A DNA stretch of 64,000 bases from Centropus unirufus. Lineage: Eukaryota; Chordata; Aves; Cuculiformes; Centropidae. Position 1 is the first letter of the stretch; each line of letters opens with the position of its first letter. Positions 54,501 to 63,400 of the stretch are shown here, piece by piece. The notes under the pieces were generated by a model. That model did not search any database, had not been told where the DNA came from, and saw nothing but the letters and a program-made list of their open reading frames with translations. The position numbers and the translations under genes are program-made. The stretch lies in contig VYZI01000170.1 of NCBI GenBank assembly GCA_013397695.1, forward strand, positions 1,497,756 to 1,561,755. The letters run 5' to 3'.

Positions 54501-57500
54501 CAGTTGGCTTGTGGGGAGATGCCAGCAGATAAATGGTTTGCACCAGCAGCTTTAGAAGCTGCCAGCAACCGTTGGCGTGAGGTAAGTGCTGGGTTTAGCG
54601 AGTCCAAGATGAAAAGCCAGAGGGGGGACGTTGTTTGTTTGGTTTTGACAGTAAAACTCTCTTCCTCAGCAGTGGTTGGTTGTGGTTTTCAGAGCAAGGG
54701 TGACCCATGTGGCTTCATCCTTTGGGCACTAAGAAGACCTGAAGAAGCCGTGTTTGTCCCCATTTCAGCTCAGAGCGGTGTTAGCGATTTGCAGTTTGGC
54801 AGCTGCCCTTTGCCGGGGGGGGCTGTGCCGGGGACCCTGAATCGGACCCCGCATGAGCTGGGGCCGTGTGAGCCCCGAGAGCCTCCTGGGGCTGCACAGC
54901 CCAGAGCACCCGAGTGCTACAAGAGCACCTGAAAACCACGACAGTAGCAAAGGCAGTGAAGAACATTAAGCTCTATAGGCCTGGTTTGTTTTTTTTCTCG
55001 TATATCATATTTATTAGTTAAAAGAAGAAAGCCTGGCACAAACCCAGCAGCCCAGCAAGCCGGGCAGCAGCGGGACAGCTGGTTCTTGTGCTCTTCTCCC
55101 CCTCTAGTGGCTCTTCCCTCTCCTGAGCTCCTGCTGAAGACTCACAGACATTTCTCATGTGCAGAGAAGCCAGGAAAGCTTCCAGCCTTGCGCCAGCAAT
55201 GACTGCGTGTCTCTAGAGCAGATCTTCCTTTACTGCGTTATACGAGCATCTGCGTTTGTGCCTCTTGATGTCTCCTGATGGAGCAGAAGCAAAGCCCCGC
55301 GGGGTCCTTTGCAGATGGGGCAGGAGGGAGATGTGTGCTCCACCTCCTATGGGCAGGACCCATCTCTTCATGTTGGCTGAGCTGCTGAAGATCCCTTTTC
55401 CAAGACCATATTCTAGCATAAACCGAAGTGTGTGGTCCAGCTATGGGAAGCTCATCCTACAGAAACCGTGGAAAAACACTTTCCTTACTTCACAGCCAGA
55501 GTTCAAATGTTTTTCCACTCAACGTGACTTTTTCAGGCTCCAGCACCTGAGTTTGCTTTTCATCACTCCTGCCTATTTTTGAGACCAAATGGCAGCTCAG
55601 CTGTCCTGTACTTCATGGGAATCTTGTGTGCCAAAGTTCCACAAAAGCCTGAGGATGATGTTTGTTAAGCCTTCCATTGGAAGTATGATTGAAACATGGT
55701 TAGAGAGACATTCCTCTGTGAAGATCTCTTCCTGGAAAGGACATCGCTTGGGTAGCCTCACAGGGAGTGCCAAGGTGGTTTGCTCTTTGGGCCTCGGGGG
55801 GAAGCCTGGCCATGAGCACTGGTTTTTGGTTTTTTGTATTTTTTAGTGCATCCAATGGTGGCGCCCTAATGCCACCCAAAAGGTTCCCGCTTCAGTCCTC
55901 AGACTGGACCCTCTGCCTCTGATCTGGGGTGGTGGGTGCCTTGGCCACCACACAGAGCCCAGGCATCTCTCCCCCTGCCCAGCAGGGTGGAGGCAGGCAG
56001 TCAGCCAAACTGGGTGATTTTCTGCATTTATTTGACATTGTTCATGCACAGAAGAGAGTTGAGTGCACAGGAAAATGCCTCTGGTAACCTGGAAGTACCA
56101 TGTTCAATCCATAAGGAAATGTGAGCGCACCTTTCTTGCCAGCTGATGCTCCTTTTCACTTACCCAGCGCAGTGCTGATGTTGTAGTGCCATCTTTTTTT
56201 TTAACACAAACCTGGAAGCTGCCACGAGTGCTGCTGGGTGCAGAGACGAGCTCTACCTCAGGACCACCCTCCCTGGTGCAGAAGTGACCCCTGGGCTCTG
56301 AGTAGTCCCCCCCTGATAAAGCCCTTAACTTCCTAACTGCCCAAGCTTGTGGATGTGCAGAAGTTGTTTTAGGTGTGTGGGAATTTTTTTGGTTTTGTTT
56401 TCCTTTTTCCTTCAGATGCAGGATTCGAAGCCTCAGCAGCAGCAGAAGGCTATCCTTCTGGACCTATTTCGAACCCGAAACATTGCAACTATTACTATTA
56501 TGTCATTACTTTTGTGGTAAGGAAATGTGTATTCCTACAGTACCCAGGCAACAGAACAGTTTCTGGTTTGAGGGCATGTGCCACAGGTTTAGATAAGTCT
56601 CAGCCTACCTACACACAGTCCTTGGCTGGTACGTGGCCCTCGGTGTCCTTGCACTCACACTGCATCTATACACGAGTGTGGAAACGATAGCCTCAACTCC
56701 GATGTAGTGAGTGTAAAATAGATGTAAGGGCTTGTGTATTTAAAATTCTATTGCCTTTTCTTATTTTAAGAAGCCACTATCTCTCTAATCTCTATTTTGA
56801 AGAGAAATGTCCTCCTTGAAGCACAGGCAGCAACTCAGTAACATAACAAGAAGCAGAGCCATGGCCAGCGCTTTTGTTCTTTTTCTGTACAATGCCCGTC
56901 CCAGTGAGAACCTGGTCCCTGTCTGGGCAGCCACGAGGAATGAGGAGCCAATAATACCATGTAGACAAACCAGCACCCTTTTCTGTACACACCTCTCCCT
57001 GGCTGGCACGCATGGCTTGCCATAGTAAGGCACTTTTGAGATTTGAAACCCACACATCCAGCTCTTACGTGAAGATTAAATAAGCCGTAACGGAGCTCCT
57101 GAGGGTGGGAGACCCTGTCACTGGAGTTGGCATGGGAAGCTTCCAAGAGTTGTTTCATTGTGCCAGTAACGAGTCATTGCAGCGAAAAGCCTTTGTGAAC
57201 AACTTCCACAAAGCCTTTTGCGTGGTGTAGGATATGCAGGAAGGCCAGAGAAGTCGGAGGTCTCTCCAAGCCGCTGTGGATGTGATCGCTGGAAGGGATG
57301 GCAGAATTAGAAAGATGGGGTTGCCACTGAGACTTCTAAGCCAGAACGCCTCTGGCAATGAGTTGTGACATCCTATTTTTCTAACAACATCTGAGGCAAT
57401 GCTGGAGGTGTTCAGAGCCCGCTGTTTCTGGAATCATTTGCTTTTATTGCTTTTTCTCAGGTTTTTCACGTCAGTTGGCTACTTTGGCCTCTCCCTGAGC

Positions 57501-60271
57501 ACTCCAAACTGGCATGGAAATGCCTACATCAACTGCTTCCTCTCGGCTGTTATTGAAGTTCCAGCTTATGTGATTGCCTGGCTTCTCCTCCGCTCCTTCC
57601 CCCGGCGCTACTCCTTATCCGGCACCTTGTTTTTAGGGGGAGGCGTTGTCCTCTTCATTCAGCTGGTTCCTGCAGGTACAAGAGCCATTGCATGACTTAA
57701 GTATATAAAATGTTAGAAATGTTTCACAGTATTATCTAATAGTTCTGAAAAATTACTGGGAACCATGATCAAATTTAGAATTTGAGGTCAAGTTTATGCT
57801 GACCACTTGCGGCTGTGGTTTTTTTACATCCTTATTTATGTGCTGAGTCATGCACGGCTCTCATTTATTGTGTCAAATTACAGAGCTTTTTATAATCCAG
57901 GGGAACCAGCCTGTAAATTGAGAGCCAAAAGTGTACTGGGATATCTCTGGGTGTGCGTCAAGGCTAAAAACAACTGCAGATCTTCTTCCAGATTTCCCTG
58001 TGTGTAAATGTCCATAGGATTTTACAGAAAATGGATGGATTTAAGCTTGGGCTTTGCTGCTGCATGAGCCAGAATTTAAGACCATTTCAAGAATGCTGTT
58101 TTCCTGGGAGACAACCAAAATATGAGAAGTACAAAATAACCTGAGCATCTGCAGTATGCTCAGTGGGAAGTCTGGAGCCAAGTCATCTGGAAATGGGGCT
58201 GCCAACCCAAAACCTAGGGTTTTGGGAAAAAAAAAACTAGGGAAAAAAAGGCAATATGACCTTTGGGATGTAGAAGAAATACAAGTAATAAGTACAAGGT
58301 GTTGCTTAGTCACCTTCATTTTACTTTTTCTCCTCCAGATTTCAATATTTTGTCTGTTGGCCTGGTGATGCTTGGAAAATTTGGCATCACAGCTGCCTTT
58401 TCCATGCTTTATGTCTACAATGTGGAGCTATACCCAACGCTGGTGCGAAACATGGCAGTGGGAGCGACGTCCATGGCTTCCAGGCTGGGCAGCATCCTTG
58501 CTCCTTACTTTGCTTACCTGGGTAAGACAACTTGTTTTCCTTTTCTTGCAAAAATGTTGGCTATCCCAGCTGAAAATGTACAAAATCCCAGTATCTGCTA
58601 CGCAAAGACGGGGCTTGGCATGGGACTGTTGGAAGGTGGTGACCATCTGGGAGCATGGGTTGTACTTTTCAAATTGAAAAATTCTTTGTTTGCGAGCAGG
58701 TACTGGGTGTAGCTCAGTTTTGGATTCACCTTTGGTATTTAGGAAGATTTCAGCTAATTATCCCAAATTAATTCTGCATTACAGCAATATCTGGAATGCA
58801 ATTTTTACACTTTTCATTGATTACGGACTTATAAGTACTGGTGTCATGTCCTGGGTTCTGTCAGGTGCCTACGACCGATTCCTACCATACATCCTGATGG
58901 GAAGCTTGACTGTGCTGATTGGGATCCTGACCCTCTTTCTCCCGGAGAGCTACGGGAATCCCCTCCCGGAGAGCTTCGACCAAATGCTGAGGGTGAAATG
59001 GTAAGGCAGCTGCCACTGATCAGACGAATCCAGGATCTCTTCCTACATAATCCCTTTTCCCAATCAGTAAAGGCGTTTCATCAGATCCCCCCGGCAAGCC
59101 ATCAAAGCTTTCAAAGTGCCCTCTAGATTATTTGTCGTTGTTGATTTGACAGACATTGACATTACGAAGTTTCTCCAGAACCTCTGAGGCTGAGAGCTGA
59201 TGTGCTGGGAAGTGGGTGCTCACTAATCAAGGCTCACCCTCACACCCCCTTGGGAATGTCACTCGGCATCTCCCAACACTTTCCGCCCTTTGACATCATT
59301 CATTCTCCTTAGCTTTTCATTTAAACTGTTCGTTTAGTAGAAGGGTTTACACTACAAAACTCTTGATTCTTTCAGTGTAAGTTCATTAGGTACTACTCCA
59401 CATTAAACACGGGATTTCAGTATTCCAGCTGCTTTAATCTGAAAGGCTGGAAACACACCAGGACGGCTTTTCTACTGGTTTATTTTCTTAAGCTACAAGA
59501 AGTGCCAGTTCTCTGGCCCCACCACCACTGCTGTTGGGGTCACCCTGAGCAAACCTCTCCACTGAAATCTGGGCAGGGAGATTACAGTGCTGGTGCCATG
59601 GAGATGGCCAGTGTTCCTGAGCTACTGTTGTGGGAGGAAAACCCTTGGGAGCAGCAGAGGGAAACGAATTAGCCAAGGTGCAGCTGCATGGCTACCATGC
59701 AGCAGACTGAACAGAATTTGCCCGTAGAAGAAATACTAGCTCAAAAAAAGCTGGAATTGCCTGTATCTAGTTCTTGGTGAGCAGAAGGAACTGTCATTAT
59801 GCTTCCAGAATAAGCAGAATTCTCAGGCCGGATTCCCTGGGGAGGGTATGCTGCTCTTCATCACAATTAGGGAATTCTATGTTTGACCCCGGCATTTCCA
59901 GTTGACAAACCCTAGATAGAAAACCTAGAGCCAAACCAGATTCCCTTCACATGCCTCTTGCATGAACAGACTGAAGAAACTGAATTAGGGTCACTGATTT
60001 ACATTCAAGCTCCAAGTAGGTTTTACTGCACTTCTGCCACCCGGACAGGGATTCCTGACAGAGCAGTGCATTTTTAATCATGTTGGTATTAGCAGTAAAA
60101 CATGGTCCCTTTAATGATGCTGATTAGGAGGGGGAAGTGCCTGATGACACCCTGTAAAATGTTTTCTAGTTTCTCAGTCCTTTACTTGCTTTCAGTTTCA
60201 GAACTGAGCATCGAACCACTGGCATTAGGAACTCAAAGAAGAGTGCTACCATTCTGGTAACGCCCTTGTGA
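39187..60271 (+). CDS. SLC22A4: SLC22A4 (OCTN1) organic cation/ergothioneine transporter, ten coding exons
   Basis: The coding sequence joins 39187-39579, 46304-46407, 47971-48125, 51984-52155, 54341-54467, 56416-56516, 57461-57675, 58339-58521, 58865-59000 and 60196-60271. It is 1662 nt, or 553 residues; human OCTN1 has 551. From family knowledge this is a 12-helix major-facilitator plasma-membrane transporter of the SLC22 group. Visible hallmarks are MRDYD at the N-terminus, a glycosylated extracellular loop (N57 and N91 sequons; C50, C81, C113 and C136), the MFS loop SGQLSDRFGRKN, the OCTN P-loop-like GTEILGKS, PESPRWL and ELYPTLVRN with E452. Exons 3-8 and the position beside PDLIM4 favour SLC22A4 over SLC22A5, although exons 2 and 9 share residues with SLC22A5. 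Confidence 0.9.
39580..46303 (+). other. SLC22A4: SLC22A4 intron 1
   Basis: This 6.7-kb GT-AG intron starts in the CpG island and holds a CR1 fragment at about 44642-44848. Acceptor is TTTTGCAG. No further exon or RNA gene was recognised. Confidence 0.8.
44642..44848 (+). mobile_element. CR1-type LINE 3' fragment in SLC22A4 intron 1
   Basis: It contains GATCTTGGGAAGAAATG, TGAGGGTGGGGAGGCCCTGG, CCAGGTTGCCCAGAGCAA, GTGTTCAAGGCCAGGTTGG and a CCAAACCATTCTATGACT terminus, in the order of the CR1 3' end. It is 5'-truncated. It belongs to the same type and orientation as the copy at 34060-34206 but is longer. Confidence 0.92.
46304..46407 (+). CDS. SLC22A4: SLC22A4 exon 2: end of extracellular loop and TM2
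   Basis: This exon is 104 nt, with acceptor TTTGCAG and donor GACAG|GTAACT. It encodes WNLVCEDDWKAPLTTSLF, then TM2 and the start of the MFS signature, GQLSD. It ends two bases into an Arg codon. EDDWKAPLT and GSFISGQ resemble OCTN2 more than OCTN1. Confidence 0.96.
46408..47970 (+). other. SLC22A4: SLC22A4 intron 2
   Basis: This 1.56-kb GT-AG intron contains a three-copy tandem repeat at 47414-47478. The acceptor is GCAAAAG, weaker than usual. Nothing else was recognised. Confidence 0.8.
47414..47478 (+). repeat. Three-copy minisatellite with CATAAGGAAA core
   Basis: The core occurs at 47416, 47442 and 47467, so the period is 25-26 nt. Intervening bases are partly similar (AACTC and CTCC motifs). 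Confidence 0.7.
47971..48125 (+). CDS. SLC22A4: SLC22A4 exon 3: TM3-TM4 region
   Basis: This exon is 155 nt, with donor ATACTGG|GTATGA. It completes the MFS signature RFGRKN and encodes TMAVQTGFSFLQIFSTSWEM and VGMGQISNYVVAFILG. STSWEMFTVLF and the MAVQTG segment match human OCTN1 rather than OCTN2. It ends one base into the Gly that begins GTEILGKS. Confidence 0.96.
48126..51983 (+). other. SLC22A4: SLC22A4 intron 3
   Basis: This 3.9-kb GT-AG intron has the acceptor TTTTAAACAG. It contains a 19-nt direct repeat of CTGGTACAATTCCC (48221 and 48240), an 18-nt perfect palindrome at 50983-51000 and a short GAT repeat near 51804. No exon or transposon was recognised. Confidence 0.8.
50983..51000. 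repeat. 18-nt perfect palindrome
   Basis: AATTAAACTAGTTTAATT reads identically on both strands, and the next bases partly repeat the right arm. It lies in SLC22A4 intron 3 and is probably a chance feature of AT-rich DNA. Confidence 0.9.
51984..52155 (+). CDS. SLC22A4: SLC22A4 exon 4: P-loop-like motif, TM5-TM6
   Basis: This exon is 172 nt, with acceptor AAACAG and donor TGGTG|GTGAGT. It encodes the OCTN-specific GTEILGKS, which fits G-X4-G-K-S, then [37 protein letters not shown] and the end of TM6. The LLALTVPG and IPLWW residues are OCTN1-like. Confidence 0.97.
52156..54340 (+). other. SLC22A4: SLC22A4 intron 4
   Basis: This 2.2-kb GT-AG intron has the acceptor TTATTGCAG. It contains an antisense CR1 fragment at about 53868-53970. 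No other feature was recognised. Confidence 0.8.
53868..53970 (-). mobile_element. CR1-type LINE 3' fragment, antisense
   Basis: It begins with ATAGAATCATGGAAGGGTTT and continues through GTGTTGGAAGG and GGTCATCTAGTCCAACTGCC, which is the reverse complement of a CR1 3' terminus. The subfamily seems different from the two plus-strand copies. The right edge is approximate. Confidence 0.85.
54341..54467 (+). CDS. SLC22A4: SLC22A4 exon 5: large cytoplasmic loop
   Basis: This exon is 127 nt, with acceptor ATTGCAG and donor GCGCAG|GTATGT. It encodes IIPESPRWLISQGRYKEAEA, then IIQKAAKINGIPAPAVLFDM. PESPRWL is the SLC22 signature of the TM6-TM7 loop. IIQKAAK and PAV(I/L)FD are OCTN1-like. It ends in phase 0. 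Confidence 0.97.
54468..56415 (+). other. SLC22A4: SLC22A4 intron 5
   Basis: This 1.9-kb GT-AG intron ends in a T-rich tract and the acceptor CCTTCAG. No exon, RNA gene or transposon was recognised. Confidence 0.8.
56416..56516 (+). CDS. SLC22A4: SLC22A4 exon 6: cytoplasmic loop with Gln run, start of TM7
   Basis: This exon is 101 nt, with acceptor TTCAG and donor TTTGTG|GTAAGG. It encodes MQDSKPQQQQKAILLDLFRT, then RNIATITIMSLLLW. The (CAG)4 run gives four Gln where human OCTN1, from memory, has two. LDLFRTRNIA is OCTN1-like; OCTN2 has a Leu-Arg-Thr-Trp version. Confidence 0.95.
56517..57460 (+). other. SLC22A4: SLC22A4 intron 6
   Basis: This 944-nt GT-AG intron ends in a T-rich tract and the acceptor TTTCTCAG. 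No other feature was recognised. Confidence 0.85.
57461..57675 (+). CDS. SLC22A4: SLC22A4 exon 7: TM7-TM9 region
   Basis: This exon is 215 nt, with donor CTGCAG|GTACAA. It encodes FFTSVGYFGLSLSTPN, NCFLSAVIEVPAYVIAWLLL, the loop RSFPRRYS and GGGVVLFIQLVPA. The arrangement matches the OCTN transmembrane core. The segment is a mixture of OCTN1-like (GGGV, LFIQLVP) and OCTN2-like (RRYS, YFGLSL) residues. Confidence 0.96.
57676..58338 (+). other. SLC22A4: SLC22A4 intron 7
   Basis: This 663-nt GT-AG intron has the acceptor CTCCTCCAG. It contains short A-runs near 58226-58250. No other feature was recognised. Confidence 0.85.
58339..58521 (+). CDS. SLC22A4: SLC22A4 exon 8: TM10-TM11 region
   Basis: This exon is 183 nt, with donor TACCTGG|GTAAGA. 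It encodes GLVMLGKFGITAAFSMLYVY, VELYPTLVRNMAVGATSMAS and RLGSILAPYFAYL. Glu452 lies in the VELYPT motif, at the position conserved in the family. The residue before Glu is Val where the human proteins have Ala. Confidence 0.96.
58522..58864 (+). other. SLC22A4: SLC22A4 intron 8
   Basis: This is a short 343-nt GT-AG intron. The acceptor is GGTTCTGTCAG. Nothing else was recognised. Confidence 0.85.
58865..59000 (+). CDS. SLC22A4: SLC22A4 exon 9: TM12 and start of the cytoplasmic tail
   Basis: This exon is 136 nt, with donor GAAATG|GTAAGG. It encodes GAYDRFLPYILMGSLTVLIG, then ILTLFLPESYGNPLPESFDQ and MLRVK. Leu505 appears to align with human OCTN1 Leu503, the site of a known L503F variant. 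AYDRFLPYILM and DQMLRVK look like OCTN2. The exon ends two bases into a codon. Confidence 0.95.
59001..60195 (+). other. SLC22A4: SLC22A4 intron 9
   Basis: This 1.2-kb GT-AG intron has a pyrimidine-rich 3' end and the acceptor TTGCTTTCAG. No other feature was recognised. In-frame reading past the exon 9 donor gives G-K-A-A-A and then a stop soon after, so splicing to a last exon is needed for a normal C-terminus. Confidence 0.75.
60196..60271 (+). CDS. SLC22A4: SLC22A4 exon 10: C-terminal tail
   Basis: This exon is 76 nt and runs to TGA at 60269-60271. It was identified by phase (TG+T), by a good acceptor, and because it gives exactly 24 residues after the junction, as in human OCTN1. The tail FRTEHRTTGIRNSKKSATIL ends in VTPL; human OCTN1 also begins this segment with FR and ends with ITAF. 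The final T-P-L fits a class I PDZ ligand (S/T-X-hydrophobic). The junction codon is TGT (Cys), where human OCTN1 has Trp and OCTN2 Gly. Confidence 0.82.
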
Positions 60272-63030
60272 ACAAGAATGCACACTCTCAGAGGGGCTGA
60301 AAGAACAAGATCTTCTCAAAATGCATTTTCTGACGGAGGAAAACAAACAAAACCCAACAACCAGTGCTACTGCACCATAGTAGTCATCCCCTGTGCTACT
60401 CTACCCAAACACATCGTTACTGGTCAGATGCCATCCTCCCGTAGGACTCGGTCTGTAATTCAGTGTCCTGACACTTGGGATTTGGCAGCAGATATGGTCC
60501 CTCTCGGGAAATGGGGGCCTGCATGTGCTGAAGGTTTGATCTGAGGAATAAGCTAGAAGCGAGCCTAAAGAATAATACAGCAATGACTCCACTTAGTCAG
60601 GATCTCAACGAAAGCTGCTTAAAGAAAAAGAATTGGCCAACGTCGTGCTGGTGTGCGTTCTCACCCTGTGTGCTGCCCGGATGAAAGGGAGCTGGGTATC
60701 TGTCTGAAATCTCAGCACACGCCCCTAAAGGAAAGATCCCAGCCTCCTGTGGAATCTGTGGCCAAAGCCTGGCAGGGTGAGTAGGCTCAGAATTCAGTCG
60801 TAGCAAAGCAGATGTGGATTTCACTGCAGGGACGTGGTTTTTAAACAAGACATCAGAGCATCTCTTGATGTCGCTCACTTTCCCCAGGACCTGGGCTCCA
60901 CTCCTGATCCACTTGTCCCTGTAAAAGCTGACGCTTTTCCCTAATGCCTGAGCCCGCTGAGATCCGTGGGCTTCGTAAATGTTCAGTGTCTTTGGAGATG
61001 TGGGAATTCTTCCACATCGAGTCAGGACTGCAGGTTGCTGACTTTCTGATGAGCCCTGCCTGCTTTCAGAAGAAACGCGGGCTTTAGCAAGTCAGTGATC
61101 CTACCCAAACACGCCGTGCAGTTTTACCTTTTGGGATTTTCACAGTATATTGGCCTAAGAAAGCGGGGTTTTTTTAGAATCGTCGTGTTTTTTATCAAAG
61201 CATTTTATTTCTCCTTTGAATACAGACCATGTTGCTCTGTACCTTCAGAGAAATTTGCGCAAAGTTTCAAAAGCCTCTGCAAAACCTCTGTACCATTTAC
61301 AAATTTAAAGGGGACTTGTTGCTTGCAAAAAGCTGATGTTCTGGACTGGAGATGTTCATTTGTAGTGATTAAAACAACAAAAAATTTTTTTTTCACAGGT
61401 TTTTTTCAAAACAAAAAAGAAACACCAACACAGACAGTGGGTTGTTTTTTTTTCGTATCCTATTGATTATGTATGCAATTTTTAAAAGTTCAGCAAAGCC
61501 GGATTGGATAAAAACTCTAATGTAGAGCTTAAAGTTGTGCTACTACTGTTTTATGAACACTACATAGCTTGAAAAAGTAGAATACCTTTTATTTTTCTAT
61601 TTATTGGCTGTGCATGCACTTCTTGGCCACATACAACCTATCACACCTGGTAGACTGATTTTAATCCTCTATAAATAGCAATTATCCATGATTCACCCTC
61701 TGTGAAGGCCAACAAAAGCACGCTGCCTGCCCTCGAATGTGAGAGCTCATGGCAAGTTGTCTTGTGCTGGCACTTGGCAGCAGGAGTGAGGCTCTGCCTC
61801 TTAGTTCAAGCACAAATATTAAGCCGTATAATACGTAAATGCAATGAACTTATGCAATTGTTTCAACCTGTTCTTTGGGATGTGGAAATAGTATTTACTT
61901 TCGTATGAATTTTCTACAGTCTTGCTTTTGCCATAAATGTAATGTGGCAGCAAGGATCCTGTGACCTTTGATGTTCCCACCCCTTCTCGAGGTGGAATTT
62001 CTCCTACAGCAGCAGTATTTAATCTTGATTTTACTTATTACAAAGTTGATCTATGGAAAAGCTGTTTAGACATAACCTGAATTTTTTATCCAACCTTTTC
62101 TTTCAGTGTAGGACAGGTTTGAGGACTTCGTTAAATAAAGGTGGCCATATTTTTATGAAGATTTTTTTATAAGTTGATACTTATTTTATGTAATCATAGG
62201 CTTGGGTATTTCTAAAAGGTAAATATTTTTGTACTCTTGAACTCTGTAGCGTCTTAAAACCTAGTTTTCCTTTTTTAAAAATAAGAAAAAGTTGTGGGGT
62301 TTTTTTTAAAACAAGGTATTAATCAGTCTCATTATTCTTGCTTACACCATTGATCTCAAGCGAGCGTCACATTTTAGTATTTTTAATGAAAGATAGATTA
62401 AAAAAAAAAAGACATCTTTCACAAGAGTGGAACATCCTTCTGGAAAACATTGGATGTTGTTATAAGGCTTTGCAGTGTCTGAGAAACATGAAAAGGGGGT
62501 TGCTGCAGCTGAGGAAGCATTTGCAAGGAGGCTTTCTGCCCTCTACTCTGGTCTTTCCGAGGCTGGCAGAGTGATTTCTGGAGAAACCTGAAGAGCAATG
62601 GTCTGTGCAAGAACCAAACAGGGATCAGTCCGGAGGGCAGAAGTGCCCATTTCTGGCAAAGTACGGTTTTTTAATTGTAAAGCTGAAGAAAACAGCCACT
62701 GGTGAAAATGCAACGTCTGGCTAGCGAGCTGTTGAAGCGTCTCACTGGTTTTCAGCGAGGTTTTCTGGGTGTCAGATACCTCGTGGGGGTCAGTGTGGGG
62801 CCTGCCCGTTCACCTGAGCTGGGGGAAGGCTGGGAGCAGAGGATGGGAGGGAAGCACAGCTGGATCCCTCCCGCTGTGACTGTCACCTTTGTCGTGTTTA
62901 CTTGGTTCGCTCTCTGCAACCTTTGATCCTCTGCTGCTTTATGGGATCTGCTAAAGCCAACGTGGAGTGGTTGCAATTGTCACTGTTACCTCCTGTCTCC
63001 ATTGTAATAAAGATGTGCGCTGGCATGGTA
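60272..63030 (+). other. SLC22A4: SLC22A4 3' UTR (probable extent)
   Basis: After the stop, the sequence is AT-rich from about 61100 onward, with several ATTTA and T-run patches (for example near 61600 and 62150-62290). Canonical AATAAA signals occur at 62134, 63006 and 63063. A UTR of about 1.9 or 2.75 kb is therefore possible. The end points are inferred. Confidence 0.55.
62134..62139 (+). terminator. SLC22A4: Candidate proximal polyadenylation signal AATAAA
   Basis: The hexamer is followed by a GTGG-containing segment and a T-rich stretch (62148-62168). It would give the shorter SLC22A4 transcript. Confidence 0.5.
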
Positions 63031-63068
63031 TAACCTGCTTTTTGTGGGGGTTGTGATCGAAGAATAAA
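63006..63068 (+). terminator. SLC22A4: Candidate distal polyadenylation signals (AATAAA at 63006 and 63063)
   Basis: The first hexamer is followed by GT-rich GATGTGCGCTGGCATGG and then TTTTTGTGGGGGTTGTG, a strong downstream element. The second lies 57 nt later. This is the best-looking 3' end signal in the region. Confidence 0.6.
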
Positions 63069-63400
63069 ATCTCCTAACTTTTAACGCTTTGTGCAGAGAA
63101 GTTTAAAGAAGTAATTTGAAGTTTATTTAGCATGGATAAAGTATGAAAATAACCCCCTCAAATAAGCTCTTCCACAAACAAGCTCGTTCCCCAGGGGATG
63201 CCTTTTCCAGTAAAACAGTGTTTCTGGCTTTCAGGTGGTTTAGTCCTTACTCTGATCCTACAAAGCCCCTTGACGCAGACCCTGCCCAGGCTCATGCATT
63301 ATTGGGGGATTAAACTTCTATTTTCACTTTTCCCACCTTGGAGACATTTCACAACTATGCGATTTCCAACGTGGAATGAAAGCTCTTTAAATGCCGTCAG
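63069..63400. other. 3' flank of SLC22A4
   Basis: Ordinary unique-looking sequence separates the distal polyadenylation signals from the GC-rich minisatellite. No gene, RNA or transposon was recognised. Confidence 0.7.

Noticed and set aside
61400..61530. Alternative last exon of SLC22A4 after the acceptor TTTTTCACAG, giving W-F-F-S-K-Q-K
   Set aside because: The phase also fits and it restores Trp at the junction, but the tail would be about 43 residues with a hydrophobic run and would lack the OCTN C-terminal pattern. The exon at 60196 gives the exact family length and a TILVTPL end.
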